Shown here: positions 18,029-26,786 of the stretch, piece by piece
Layout of the letters: each line of letters opens with the position of its first letter
How positions within the stretch are numbered: the stretch's first letter is position 1
From: Bosea vestrisii
GTDB lineage: Bacteria; Pseudomonadota; Alphaproteobacteria; Rhizobiales; Beijerinckiaceae
Length of the DNA stretch: 64,000 nt
Direction: 5' to 3'
Assembly: GCF_030144325.1 (NCBI RefSeq)
Contig: NZ_CP126307.1
Location: 1,240,001 to 1,304,000 of the forward strand
The notes under the pieces: model-generated
The model's input: the letters and a program-made list of their open reading frames with translations, nothing else
The model's database searches: none
Told to the model about the DNA's origin: nothing
Program-made: the position numbers and the translations under genes

Positions 18029-18640
18029 ATGGCCGAACGAGGCCGCCCACGCGCCTTCGACCGGGGAGAAGCCCTCCACCGGGCAATGCTGCTGTTCTGG
18101 GAGAAGGGCTATCAGGGCACCTCGATGAGCGAGCTCACCGCGGCGATGGGCATCAACGCGCCCAGTCTCTACGCCTGCTTCGGCAGCAAGGAAGCGCTCT
18201 ATCGCCAGACGATGGCGCTCTATGACGACTACGAAGGCGGTGGCTTCGCCGCCGCGCTCGCTGCCGCTCCGGACGCGCACGCGGCGATCGAGACCTATCT
18301 CATAGGGTCGGCCAGGCTCTTCACCCGCCCCGGCAAACCGGCAGGCTGCATGGTCGTGCTCTCCGTCATCCAGGCTGCCGGAGTGAGCGAGGAGGCCGCC
18401 TGCGAACTGCGCGACGCCCGCGCCGAGATGCAGGGGCTGCTGGAGGCCCGGTTGCGGGCCGAGGCCGCGAAAGGCGCCCTTCCCGCATCATGCGACATCT
18501 CAGCCATCGCGTCCTTCTACATCACGGTGCAACAGGGCATGTCGATCCGCGCGCGTGACGGGGCGACCCGCGCCGAGCTCGAAGCCGTGGCGCACGGGGC
18601 GATGTTGGCCTGGGAAGGGTTGACCAGAGCCCGGGCCTGA
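18029..18640 (+). CDS. TetR-family transcriptional regulator
   Basis: 203 residues. HTH: RGRPRAFDRGEALHRAMLLF, then ELTAAMGINAPSLYACFGSKEALY. The C-terminal domain (GCMVVLSVIQAAG, FYITVQQGMSIRARDGA) is the TetR_C-type common in regulators divergent from SDR genes. ATG 18029 has GAAAGG about 8 bp upstream; GTG 18020 is possible. Probable repressor of itself and the divergent SDR. Confidence 0.91.
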   Translation: MAERGRPRAFDRGEALHRAMLLFWEKGYQGTSMSELTAAMGINAPSLYACFGSKEALYRQTMALYDDYEGGGFAAALAAAPDAHAAIETYLIGSARLFTRPGKPAGCMVVLSVIQAAGVSEEAACELRDARAEMQGLLEARLRAEAAKGALPASCDISAIASFYITVQQGMSIRARDGATRAELEAVAHGAMLAWEGLTRARA

Positions 18641-18751
18641 AGGTCGCACAGCCCACGCTATCCGTTTAACGCCTTGCTCAGCCTGATCCGAGGCTTTGCT
18701 GGGCAGTCCGGGCCCGCTCGGGCACAGTCATGCCGCGCAATGGAGCCTGGC

Positions 18752-19072
18752 ATGATCCGTCGTCTCGCCGTCGCCGCCCTCGCTGTCGCTCTGCTGCCGG
18801 CGAGCGCCGAAGCCGCCAAGTTCCGCTTCGGTGGCGGCCGCTCGTCCACCACCCATGCCGGCCAGGGCCATCGTGACGGCTCCCATGTCGTGGTGACGCC
18901 GACACTGCGCAACCGCCAGACACAGAACGCCGCGGCAAGCGAGCCTCTCCGCGTCGCGACGCCCGCTGCCGCTGCGGTCGAGACGGCCGATCTCCGCGGC
19001 ACGCAGTCCGCGGACGCGCGTGTCTGGTGCCGCTCGCAGGTGGTTGTCGGCGGCTTCTGCATCCTGAATTGA
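18752..19072 (+). CDS. Small secreted protein of unknown function
   Basis: 106 residues. A clear signal peptide is present (IRRLAVAALAVALLPASAEA, residues 2-21). The mature part is low in hydrophobicity, with a Gly/Ser/His-rich start (KFRFGGGRSSTTHAGQGH) and two cysteines near the C-terminus (WCRSQ and GGFCILN) that could form a disulfide. No domain recognised. An in-frame upstream ATG at 18674 would bury the signal, so 18752 is preferred. Convergent with the AraC gene 7 bp away. Confidence 0.68.
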   Translation: MIRRLAVAALAVALLPASAEAAKFRFGGGRSSTTHAGQGHRDGSHVVVTPTLRNRQTQNAAASEPLRVATPAAAAVETADLRGTQSADARVWCRSQVVVGGFCILN

Positions 19073-19079
19073 GTGCCGC

Positions 19080-19964
19080 TCAGGCGGCTTCCGGCACGCC
19101 ACCGACCTGCATCGCCCGCCAGCGCCCGGGCGATTGTCCATAAGCGCGGCGGAAATGCCGGGTCATATGGCTCTGGTCGGCGAAGCCGCTGACGGCAGCG
19201 GCGTCGGCCAAAGCCTCGCCCCGGCGGATCAGCAATCGCGCCCGCTCCAGCCGGCGCATCACCAGGTAATGATGCGGGCTGGTGCCGTAGCGGCGGCGGA
19301 ACTGCCGCGCCAGCGCATAGCGATCGAGCCCGGTGACCGCCTCCAACATGGTCGAGTCGATCGTCTCATCTCGGCTCTCACTGAGGAAGTCGCGCGCCCG
19401 CTCGCAGGCCCGCATCGCCGGCGTCTCCCCGCCATTCAGCGCGCAGGACAGATCGAGCCGGAGCAGCGCGTCGGCCAGCGCACCGACTGCCGCATCGCGC
19501 TCCAGCGGCTCCAGCGCGTGCTCGACATCGCCGAGCAGGCCGACCAGTGCCCGCATCAGGCTGCCGTCGCGGCAGACCGCATTGCCGATGAACGGGATCG
19601 CGCTGGCGCGCCCGGCGAGCGCCGCCATGATCAGGCCCGGCTCGACATAGGCCATCCGGTAACGGAAGCCGCTCTCGATCCCGGCCCGGCCATTATGCAA
19701 CTCGTCCGGATGCAGCACGATCAGGTCGCCCGGCGTCGAATCCCGCTGCGCGCCGCGATAGTCGAAGCTCTGCACCCCGCTGATCGTGTAGCCGATGGCG
19801 TAGGTGTCATGCCGGTGCGTGTCATAGGCATGGCCGCTGAAGAAGGCCTCGATCCGCTCCGGCCCCTCGCCGTCCGGCGCGGTACGAATCCAGTCGCCGG
19901 GCGAGGCGGTCGCGCACGAACGTTCAAGACCGCCGGGGCGGGCGGGCTCTATCGCTGTCGGCAT
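19080..19964 (-). CDS. AraC-family transcriptional regulator
   Basis: 294 residues from the chosen ATG. The N-terminal cupin-like AraC-binding domain has FFSGHAYDTHRHDTYAIGYT and GDLIVLHPDELHNG. The C-terminal double HTH includes DRYALARQFRRRYGTSPHHYLVMRRLERA and ends FRRAYGQSPGRWRAM (long segments cited by their parts). The frame stays open to 20033. ATG 19964 and the ATG of the opposite DUF2000 gene at 19963 share the hexamer GCATGC, so the promoters must lie inside each other's genes or AraC starts further upstream. Confidence 0.88.
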   Translation of the reverse strand: MPTAIEPARPGGLERSCATASPGDWIRTAPDGEGPERIEAFFSGHAYDTHRHDTYAIGYTISGVQSFDYRGAQRDSTPGDLIVLHPDELHNGRAGIESGFRYRMAYVEPGLIMAALAGRASAIPFIGNAVCRDGSLMRALVGLLGDVEHALEPLERDAAVGALADALLRLDLSCALNGGETPAMRACERARDFLSESRDETIDSTMLEAVTGLDRYALARQFRRRYGTSPHHYLVMRRLERARLLIRRGEALADAAAVSGFADQSHMTRHFRRAYGQSPGRWRAMQVGGVPEAA

Positions 19965-20373
19965 GCGCTTCGACACCAAGATCGCCATCATCGTCCAAGA
20001 AGAGCTCGCCGCCTGGCAGAGGCTCAATGTCACCGCCTTCCTGTCGGGCGGGCTGGTCGCCGCCGCGCCGGAACTCGGCGGGCAAGCTTACCGCGACCGG
20101 TCCGGCAAGGTCTACGGTCCGCTGGTGCGCCAGCCGATCCTGATCTTCGCCGCGAGCTCCGCCGACCTCACCCGCGTGCTGCGCCGCGCCGGCGATGCTG
20201 GACTGAGGCCCTCGCTCTACACTCGCGAGTTGTTCGCGACCGGCCATGACGAGGCCAACCGCGCCGCCGTCGCGGCTGTCGCCACCGATGCGCTCGACCT
20301 GGTTGGAATCGCGCTGCATGGCGAGCGCAAGGCGGTCGACAAGGCGATCAAGGGGCTGAAGCTGCATCCATAG
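19963..20373 (+). CDS. DUF2000 family protein
   Basis: 136 residues opening MRFDTKIAIIVQEELAAWQR, LNVTAFLSGG, typical of DUF2000, a small alpha/beta fold related to peptidyl-tRNA hydrolase 2-like proteins. No catalytic role is established. It is back-to-back with an AraC regulator, a pairing seen in many proteobacteria, suggesting the AraC protein controls it. Followed by a block of intergenic repeats. Confidence 0.85.
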   Translation: MRFDTKIAIIVQEELAAWQRLNVTAFLSGGLVAAAPELGGQAYRDRSGKVYGPLVRQPILIFAASSADLTRVLRRAGDAGLRPSLYTRELFATGHDEANRAAVAAVATDALDLVGIALHGERKAVDKAIKGLKLHP

Positions 20374-20385
20374 AGCGGCGGCAGT

Positions 20386-20409
20386 CCCCTCTCCCCTTGC
20401 GGGAGAGGG
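20386..20409. repeat. Short intergenic hairpin repeat, possible terminator of the DUF2000 gene
   Basis: CCTCTCCC/GGGAGAGG (20388-20395/20401-20408) around a CTTGC loop, followed by TTAGGGTGAGGGG. It lies 15 bp after the DUF2000 stop. This motif recurs between genes in many proteobacteria; here one copy is seen. Confidence 0.6.
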
Positions 20410-20438
20410 TTAGGGTGAGGGGTCGCGCGACGCTTCAT

Positions 20439-20531
20439 CGTCATGGTCGGGCTTGTCCCGACCATCCACGCCTTCCGTGATCGAGGGCAGTGTTCAAAAC
20501 GTGGATGCTCGCCACAAGGGCGAGCATGACG
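20439..20531. repeat. Cloverleaf intergenic repeat, family 2, copy A
   Basis: The outer stem is CGTCAT/ATGACG (20439-20444/20526-20531). Side hairpin 1 is GGTCGGG-CTTGT-CCCGACC (20445-20463). The inner stem is ATCCACG/CGTGGAT (20464-20470/20500-20506). Side hairpin 2 is GCTCGCC-ACAAG-GGCGAGC (20507-20525). Copy B lies inverted at 28882-28974. Confidence 0.88.
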
Positions 20532-20545
20532 GAAAGCGCAGCGCG

Positions 20546-20592
20546 ACCCTCATCCGCCCTGCGGGCCACCTTCTCCCGCAGGGGGAGAAGGG
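20546..20592. repeat. Intergenic GC-rich repeat with hairpins
   Basis: A 47-bp element between family-2 copy A and the aldo/keto reductase. It contains CCCTGCGGG and CTCCCGCAGGGGGAG self-complementary segments, the form of a widespread proteobacterial intergenic repeat. Together with the two preceding repeats it fills most of the 232-bp gap 20374-20605, where no gene is visible. Confidence 0.5.
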
Positions 20593-20605
20593 AAGAACGG
20601 AGTCC

Positions 20606-21616
20606 TCACTCCGTCCGCCCCAGCCGCCCCTCCAGCGGATAGGCCGGATCGCTATAGCCCGGCGTCGAGGGATGGCCCGCCGGCACCAGGCTGTCGACCA
20701 GCGCCTCGTCCTCGGCGGTGAAATCGGCTGACAGCGCCGAGAGATAGCCCTGCCATTGCTCCATGGTGCGCGGGCCGGCCACGGCCGCGGTCAGGAGCTT
20801 GTTGTTCAGCACCCAGCGGACCGCGAACTGCACGGGCGTCAGCCCGCGCGCCGCGGCGTGGTCGGCGATGGTGCGGGCGATGACGAGTGATTCCTCGCGC
20901 CACTCGGTTTGCATGATGCGCTTGTCGGCGCGGCCGGCCCGCGTGCCTTCCGGCGGCGCCTGGCCGGGCGCGTATTTCGCCGTCAGCACGCCGCGGGCCA
21001 AAGGCGAATAGCTGGCGACACCGAGGCCGTAATAGCCGCAGGCCGGCAGGTGCTCGACCTCGGGCATGCGGTTCATCGCGTTGTAATAGGGCTGGCTGAC
21101 CACCGGGCGGTCGATGCCGAGATCGTCGCAGAGGCGGCAAATCTCGGCGACGCGCCAGCCGCGATAGTTCGAGACGCCGAAATAGCGGATCTTGCCGACC
21201 CGCACGAGGTCGCCGATCGCGCGTACCGTCTCGGCGAGCGGCGTCTCGTGATCCTCCTTGTGCAGGTAGTAGATGTCGATGAAATCGCTGCCGAGCCGCT
21301 TCAGACTGGCGTCGCAGGCCTCAATCAGCCATTTGCGCGAGAGCCCGCGCTGGTTCGGCCCCTCGCCCATCGCATTCGCCGCCTTGGTCGCCAGCACCCA
21401 GCCATGGCGGTTGCCGGCGATGGCGCGGCCGGTGATCTCCTCCGAGCGCCCTTCGGCATAGGCATCCGCCGTGTCGACGAAGTTGATCCCGGCGGCCGCG
21501 GCATTGTCGATGATCGCCCGCGCATCGGCTTCCTCGGTCTGCGCGCCGAACATCATCGTGCCCAGGCAGAGCGGCGAGACCTTGAGGCCGGAACGGCCGA
21601 GTGCGCGGTAGTCCAT
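20606..21616 (-). CDS. Aldo/keto reductase
   Basis: 336 residues starting MDYRALGRSGLKVSPLCLGT. The AKR tetrad is visible: D and Y in FVDTADAYAEG, K in VLATKAANA and H in YYLHKEDHETP. The NADPH-binding C-terminal region includes AVAGPRTMEQWQGYL. It reduces carbonyls with NADPH; the substrate is unknown. ATG 21616 is preceded by AGGAGA, better than the open frame to 21643. Confidence 0.93.
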   Translation of the reverse strand: MDYRALGRSGLKVSPLCLGTMMFGAQTEEADARAIIDNAAAAGINFVDTADAYAEGRSEEITGRAIAGNRHGWVLATKAANAMGEGPNQRGLSRKWLIEACDASLKRLGSDFIDIYYLHKEDHETPLAETVRAIGDLVRVGKIRYFGVSNYRGWRVAEICRLCDDLGIDRPVVSQPYYNAMNRMPEVEHLPACGYYGLGVASYSPLARGVLTAKYAPGQAPPEGTRAGRADKRIMQTEWREESLVIARTIADHAAARGLTPVQFAVRWVLNNKLLTAAVAGPRTMEQWQGYLSALSADFTAEDEALVDSLVPAGHPSTPGYSDPAYPLEGRLGRTE

Positions 21617-21735
21617 GACGATCTCTCCTGAGCAGGCGAGCAAACCTGCCGCAGAGCCGGCGCTCGCACCAGCGCCGAAAGCGCAACGCCGTCCAGCGCA
21701 AGAAAATCCTTAACATTTCGTGGCAGGCTTTTCGG

Positions 21736-23274
21736 ATGGCAGCCATCCCGCCCGATCCGGCGCAACTCGCGGCGCTCATCAAGAGCCAGAATCTCGCGAC
21801 CCTGCTCGCGACGATGACTGGCAATGGCGGCCTCGCCGCCGGCAAGACGGTCGAGGCCAAGCTCGTCGCGCTCGATGCAGACGGCAACGCCACGGCCCTC
21901 GTCAACGGCATCAAGGTCGCGCTCGTGCTGGCCGGCCCCGAAGCCAGGCAGGTGGCCTTGCAGCCGGGCGCCAGCCTGATGCTCAAGCTCGCCGCGCCGG
22001 CCGAGCCAGGCGCGCCGCTGCAGGCGACACTGGTCGGCATCCGCCCGCCACCGGCCAGCAACGCCACCCCTTCGGCACCGGCCGGACAACCAACTGTCGG
22101 CACCACGCCGCCAGCTCCGCAGTCGACGCCGGCGGCGATCCCGTCAACGATCCCCTCGGCAACGGCGCAGGTGGCGACGCCCGCCGCTGCTTTGCAGGCC
22201 GGCCGCACGACTCCCACCGCGACCGTCCCAGTCGCTCCGCAGACCGCGCCTGCTTCACCCCGCGCGATCGCCGGGCCGCTGCTCGGTGCCGCGCTCGGGC
22301 GGCAGGACAGCCTCGCCCCGCTCTTCGCCAATCTCGGCGGCCTGGCACAGGGCTCGGTCGCGCTGACCTTGCCGAAGCCGCTGATGGCCCTGGTCGACCA
22401 GATCCTCGCCCAGCGCCTGCCGACCGCCGAAACGAGACCCGTCACGGCTGAAACATTGAAGGCAGCCGTCGCCCGCTCCGGTGTCTTCCTCGAAGCCAGG
22501 CAGGCGGCCGGAGAGGCGCCGACGCCGCAGACCGACCTCAAGGCTGCCTTGCAAAGCCTGCGCGATCTGCTGAAGCCCGCGGTCGAGGGTGCGCCCACAG
22601 CGAGACCGCCGCTTCCCGGCGAGACCACGACGGAGGCCACACCGCAGCCTGGACGTTCGGCCATCCGCAGCACGCCCGAACAGGATGCCGCCGCATCGAC
22701 CCCGGCCAAGGCCCGCCCTGCCCCGCCGCGCGACGGATTGCTGACGCCGCAGCCCGCCGCCGAGCCGAGCCTCAACAGCGCCGCCCGTCCGGCCACCATC
22801 GCACAGGCACTGTTCGGCCAGGCGGAGGCGGCGCTCGACCGTATCGCGCTCGCCCAATACGCCTCGCTGCCGCAGGAGGCCGCTCGCCTCGACCAGCAGC
22901 CACCGGCGCGCTGGCTGACGGAAATCCCGCTCGCCTTGCCGAACGGCACGGCCGTGCTGCCGCTCGAGATCGAGCGCGATCCGCCGCAATCCGGCTCGGC
23001 GACGCCCGACGCGCCGCTCTGGCGCGTGCGCTTCGCGCTCGATGTCGAACCGCTCGGCGCCTTGCAGGGCGTGGTGACATTGCAGGGCCGTGCGATCGGC
23101 GTCTCCTTCTGGGCCGAGCGCGAAGAGACCAGCCGCCTGCTACGCCAGGCGACGCCCGATCTGGAGACCTCCTTGCTCAGGTCGCGTTTCGACAGCGCCG
23201 AATTCGAGGTCTTCACCGGCCACCCGCAGCAGGCCAAGGCGAGCGCCGGCCAGTTCCTGGACCGCCGCTCATGA
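21736..23274 (+). CDS. fliK: FliK-like flagellar hook-length control protein
   Basis: 512 residues. A long Ala/Pro/Thr-rich low-complexity middle (about residues 110-170 and 270-350) joins an N-terminal domain to a C-terminal globular domain (about 390-510) with LPLEIERD, WRVRFALDVEPLGALQGVV and SFWAEREETSRLLR, typical of the Flg_hook/FliK C-terminal fold that meets FlhB. The next gene is an FlhB C-terminal homologue, overlapping by ATGA, which supports the assignment. No other flagellar genes lie in the window, so the symbol is tentative. Confidence 0.72.
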   Translation: MAAIPPDPAQLAALIKSQNLATLLATMTGNGGLAAGKTVEAKLVALDADGNATALVNGIKVALVLAGPEARQVALQPGASLMLKLAAPAEPGAPLQATLVGIRPPPASNATPSAPAGQPTVGTTPPAPQSTPAAIPSTIPSATAQVATPAAALQAGRTTPTATVPVAPQTAPASPRAIAGPLLGAALGRQDSLAPLFANLGGLAQGSVALTLPKPLMALVDQILAQRLPTAETRPVTAETLKAAVARSGVFLEARQAAGEAPTPQTDLKAALQSLRDLLKPAVEGAPTARPPLPGETTTEATPQPGRSAIRSTPEQDAAASTPAKARPAPPRDGLLTPQPAAEPSLNSAARPATIAQALFGQAEAALDRIALAQYASLPQEAARLDQQPPARWLTEIPLALPNGTAVLPLEIERDPPQSGSATPDAPLWRVRFALDVEPLGALQGVVTLQGRAIGVSFWAEREETSRLLRQATPDLETSLLRSRFDSAEFEVFTGHPQQAKASAGQFLDRRS

Positions 23275-23552
23275 CCCAGTCTCTGCCGCTGCCGCTCGCC
23301 GTCGCGCTCGAATATGACGGTCAAGGCGCCCCTCGCGTCACCGCCAAGGGCCATGGCGTCGTCGCGGAGAAGATCATCGAGACCGCGCGCGAGCACGACA
23401 TCGCCGTCGAGCAGAACGCCGCCCTCGCGCAGGCGCTTTCGGCCGTCGAGCTCGAAGACAGCATCCCCGAGGAGCTCTATCTCGCCACCGCGCAGGTGAT
23501 CGCCTTCGTGCTCGGCCTGCGCCGCCGCAGCGGTGGCCCGCCGCGCCCATGA
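23271..23552 (+). CDS. FlhB C-terminal-domain-like protein (FhlB type)
   Basis: 93 residues matching only the cytoplasmic C-terminal domain of FlhB/YscU (LPLAVALEYDGQGAPRVTAKG, then IIETAREHDIAVEQNAALAQAL and IPEELYLATAQVIAFVLGL). It lacks the four membrane helices and the autocleaved NPTH site (that position reads VALEYDG). Such stand-alone FhlB proteins occur with FliK and may modulate export-substrate switching. It overlaps both neighbours by four bases, so the trio is translationally coupled. Confidence 0.82.
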   Translation: MTQSLPLPLAVALEYDGQGAPRVTAKGHGVVAEKIIETAREHDIAVEQNAALAQALSAVELEDSIPEELYLATAQVIAFVLGLRRRSGGPPRP

Positions 23553-24670
23553 GCTCAGCTGTCGCGGTCCGCCGCCTGCCGGCCGGGACCTATGGCGCAA
23601 ATTACGCCGAAGCCTTCGCCGATCTCTGCCGAAGGGCCGAGGCGCCCAACCTCCATATGGCTCCCGCCGCTATTGCAGCTGCGCTGAGCTTCGGCATCGA
23701 CGAAGACGATATCGTTGTGCTCGCAGCCCAAGCGCCCGCGGAAGAACGCCTGCTCGGACTCTGGGCTCTGCGCCGAACCCGCAGCCCCCATACCGGCTTC
23801 GCCCGCGTCCTCGAAGCGCCACTGGTGCCGCTCTACGAAATTTCTTCAGCGCCGGTGCTCGATCGTGAGCACGCGGGCGAAGCCGTCCTGGCACTGGTGC
23901 GGGCCATCGCCGAGACGCCCGACCTGCCGAAGATCCTGAAGCTGCCGCTATTACCCATGCAGGGTAACGTCTTCGCCGCTATCGAATCCGCGCTGGCGGC
24001 GACCGGCAGCACCATCGCGAGCTTCGAGCGCTGGCAGCGGCCGATGCTGGTCCCCGAGCCGGGTGACGATGCCGAGCGCTATCTGCGCCGTGCGCTCGGC
24101 CAGGGCCACAAGAAGCGCATGCAGCAGCATCGCCAGCTCGAGAAGGCCGGCGCCCTTGTCTTTGAGCGCCATCGCGGCACTGACGCCGTCGCCGCGCTGG
24201 AAGATTTCCTCGCGCTCGAAGCAGCCGGCTGGAAGGGCCGTGGCGGCACCGCGCTCGCCCGCCTGCCGCAGCATGTCGCTTATATCCGCGAGATCGTCCG
24301 GAACTTCGCCGCTTCCGATGGCATCCGTATCGACCTGCTCCAGCTGGATGGCGCGCCGATCGCCGGCGGACTGCTGCTCGATCTCGCCGGGCAGTCGCAT
24401 TTCCTCAAGATCGCCTATGACGAGACCAAGGCCAGGCTCTCGCCCGGCCGGGCCCTCGCCATCGAGATGCTGCGTGCCGATTTCGCCGCCGGTCGCCCGT
24501 TCCGGCTCGACAGCGGCGCCGGCGACGGGGTCGATCCCTCAGCCTATCCCTGGGGCGAGCGGCAGGAGATGGCGAACGCGATCGTCGCGCTCGCGGGCGG
24601 CTCCGCGCTCTTGCCCCGGCTGGCAGCGACGGGGCGCATGCGGCTAAGGCGCTGGCGCGGCCGTGCCTGA
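23549..24670 (+). CDS. GNAT-family acetyltransferase (Acetyltransf_6/CelD-like)
   Basis: 373 residues. The C-terminal half (about 175-335) has the GNAT-like fold of the cellulose-synthesis/FemAB-type acyltransferases: GHKKRMQQHRQLEKAG, LEAAGWKGRGGTAL, GIRIDLLQLDGAPIAGGLL and YDETKARLSPGRALAIEML. The N-terminal half has no recognised domain. It likely acylates a polysaccharide or a protein. It overlaps the FhlB stop by four bases and runs 27 bp into the convergent SGNH-like gene. Confidence 0.78.
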   Translation: MSSAVAVRRLPAGTYGANYAEAFADLCRRAEAPNLHMAPAAIAAALSFGIDEDDIVVLAAQAPAEERLLGLWALRRTRSPHTGFARVLEAPLVPLYEISSAPVLDREHAGEAVLALVRAIAETPDLPKILKLPLLPMQGNVFAAIESALAATGSTIASFERWQRPMLVPEPGDDAERYLRRALGQGHKKRMQQHRQLEKAGALVFERHRGTDAVAALEDFLALEAAGWKGRGGTALARLPQHVAYIREIVRNFAASDGIRIDLLQLDGAPIAGGLLLDLAGQSHFLKIAYDETKARLSPGRALAIEMLRADFAAGRPFRLDSGAGDGVDPSAYPWGERQEMANAIVALAGGSALLPRLAATGRMRLRRWRGRA

Positions 24671-25660
24671 CGCGAGTCCGAGCTGGGCCAGAACCCAGCG
24701 CCCGACCTCAGGCTTGAAGTGGACATTGTCGACCCAGAAGCGCGACGAGCCCTTGTCGGGATCGAAATCGTCGAAGGGATGCTCCGTCGCCAGATCATAC
24801 AAGGTGAGGCCATACCGGGCCGTCACCGCGGCTATGTCCATACGCCAGCGTTCGAACTCAGGCCGCCGCCCACCTTCCGCCAGCAGGCGAAGCTGCGCGG
24901 CGCTCAACGGCGAGAGATAGAGCGCGATGTCGAGGCCGCGCAGAGCGCCAAGCGCAGTGTCGAGCGCCGCGAGCCGCTCCGGCTCATAGGCCATTGCCGC
25001 GATATCCTGGGCCGCCGCGATCTTGCGCGTCAGCGCAGCGTCGAAATCGGGTGTCGTCTTGAAGCCGTCGCCGCGCCAGAGGCCGGGCTCGGTACGCCGC
25101 TGCCCGCCGCCCCGCAGGTTCTCCGGCGCGTCCGAATTGAACATCAGCTTTAGCCGCATCTCGGCGCGCCCGAACGCGCTCGCCAGGTCCGACCGCAGCG
25201 GTGGAGGCGGCGGCAGCCGGGTGAACATGTAGTAGTCGAGCCCGATGACGACGCGGCGCACGCTCCCGACATCGCGCGCAAGCATGGCCAGCACGGGTAG
25301 TTCCTGTGCCATCAGCGAGGCGATACCGGCATTGTAGGCCGGCTGCGGCAGACCGGGCGCGAGGTCGCGCGGGTCGAGCCCCCGATAGATCACCGAGGAG
25401 CCGATAAGCAGCGTTCCTGGCCTAAGATTGGCGATCTGCAGCGGCTTGATCCGGCGCATCTGCGTGTCGAGCAGGCGGCTGGCCCCTGCACCGTCACGGG
25501 TCCAGGGCGGCGCGGCGCGGAAGACCCAGAACGGGTCGCGCCAAAGAGTCGCTGCAGCCGTCATTAGCAGGACACCCGCGACGACAGCGACGAAGGTCAC
25601 TGCGAAGCCGCGGCCAGGGACGGGCTGATCGAGGATGGCGCTGCTCGGCACGGTGGTCAT
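24644..25660 (-). CDS. Membrane-anchored SGNH/DHHW-like protein
   Basis: 338 residues with one N-terminal membrane helix (FAVTFVAVVAGVLLMTAAATLW, residues about 19-40) and a periplasmic domain. LRPGTLLIGSSVIYRGLD resembles the SGNH block I serine and FWVDNVHFKPEVGRWVL resembles the late Asp/His block, as in polysaccharide O-acetylation partners. This fits the sugar-nucleotide genes beside it, but the activity is inferred. Its 3' end overlaps the convergent GNAT gene. Confidence 0.66.
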   Translation of the reverse strand: MTTVPSSAILDQPVPGRGFAVTFVAVVAGVLLMTAAATLWRDPFWVFRAAPPWTRDGAGASRLLDTQMRRIKPLQIANLRPGTLLIGSSVIYRGLDPRDLAPGLPQPAYNAGIASLMAQELPVLAMLARDVGSVRRVVIGLDYYMFTRLPPPPPLRSDLASAFGRAEMRLKLMFNSDAPENLRGGGQRRTEPGLWRGDGFKTTPDFDAALTRKIAAAQDIAAMAYEPERLAALDTALGALRGLDIALYLSPLSAAQLRLLAEGGRRPEFERWRMDIAAVTARYGLTLYDLATEHPFDDFDPDKGSSRFWVDNVHFKPEVGRWVLAQLGLASGTAAPAP

Positions 25661-25770
25661 GCCGCGGCGCTAGCAGATCGCGCCGCCGCCCGCGAGCCCT
25701 CGCGTTGACCGGGGCTGCAAGCTGCTCGATAGACATGTCCGGCAACGGCGCGATTGGCGCGAGGAGGATC

Positions 25771-26778
25771 ATGCGCGTTCTGGTGACGGGGGCTGCCGGC
25801 TTCATTGGCAACGAGACGGCCCGGGTTCTGCTCGAACGCGGCGACGAGGTCGTCGGCATCGACAATCTCAACGACTATTACGATCCCGCTTTGAAGCTGG
25901 CGCGGCTGGCGCGCCTCGATGGCCATAACCGCTTCAGCTTCGAGACGCTCGATCTCGCCGATCGCGACGGCATGGCCAAGCTTTTCGCCGAGGGGCGTTT
26001 CGAGCGCGTCGTCCATCTCGGCGCCCAGGCCGGCGTGCGCTTCTCGATCGACAATCCGCAGGCCTATCTCGATTCCAACCTCACCGGCTTCGGCCATGTC
26101 CTCGAAGGCTGCCGCCGCAATGGCGTCGAGCATCTGGTCTATGCCTCGTCGAGCTCGGTCTACGGCGCCAATACCCGCACGCCCTTTCGCGTCGAGGACA
26201 ATGTCGACCACCCTGTCAGCCTCTATGCCGCGACCAAGAAGGCGAATGAGGGCATGGCCCATGCCTACGCCCATCTCTACGGGCTGCCGACCACGGGCCT
26301 GCGCTTCTTCACCGTCTATGGCCCCTGGGGCCGGCCTGACATGGCGCCGATGATCTTCACCAGGAAGATCCTGGCCGGCGAGCCGATCGAGGTCTTCAAC
26401 GAAGGCAAGCACGAGCGCGACTTCACCTATGTCGACGATATCGTTGAGGGTGTGGTCCGCGTGCTCGACCAGGTCGCGGCGCCCGACCCCGGCTGGTCGA
26501 GCGACGAGCCAAGCCCCGCGACCTCCTCGGCACCGTGGCGGCTCTACAACATCGGTAATTCCGATCCGGTGCCGCTGATGGATTTCATCGCCACGATCGA
26601 GCAGGCGGTCGGCCGGAAAGCCGTGATGGAGATGAAGCCGCGCCAGCCCGGCGACGTGCTGCGCACCGCCGCCGACGTCTCGGCGCTGGAGGCGGCGGTG
26701 GGCTTTCGCCCGCATACCCCGCTCGCCGACGGCATCGGGCGCATGGTGCGCTGGTATCGCGACTTCTACCGCGTCTGA
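25771..26778 (+). CDS. lpsL: UDP-glucuronate 4-epimerase-type NAD-dependent epimerase
   Basis: 335-residue extended SDR: GAAGFIG at residues 7-13, IDNLNDYYDP, the SSSSVYG strand and the catalytic Y-x3-K in SLYAATKKANE. RFFTVYGPWGRPDMAP and ERDFTYVDDIV are the substrate-binding marks of the LpsL/Cap1J group that converts UDP-GlcA to UDP-GalA for LPS or capsule. GAGGAGG precedes the start. Close spacing to mog (8 bp) suggests cotranscription, with no obvious functional link. Confidence 0.9.
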   Translation: MRVLVTGAAGFIGNETARVLLERGDEVVGIDNLNDYYDPALKLARLARLDGHNRFSFETLDLADRDGMAKLFAEGRFERVVHLGAQAGVRFSIDNPQAYLDSNLTGFGHVLEGCRRNGVEHLVYASSSSVYGANTRTPFRVEDNVDHPVSLYAATKKANEGMAHAYAHLYGLPTTGLRFFTVYGPWGRPDMAPMIFTRKILAGEPIEVFNEGKHERDFTYVDDIVEGVVRVLDQVAAPDPGWSSDEPSPATSSAPWRLYNIGNSDPVPLMDFIATIEQAVGRKAVMEMKPRQPGDVLRTAADVSALEAAVGFRPHTPLADGIGRMVRWYRDFYRV

Positions 26779-26786
26779 GGGAAATC

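Noticed and set aside
21321..23600. 759-codon minus-strand frame
   Set aside because: It spans the aldo/keto reductase in a wrong frame and the antisense of fliK; Ser/Ala/Gly-rich with no domain.
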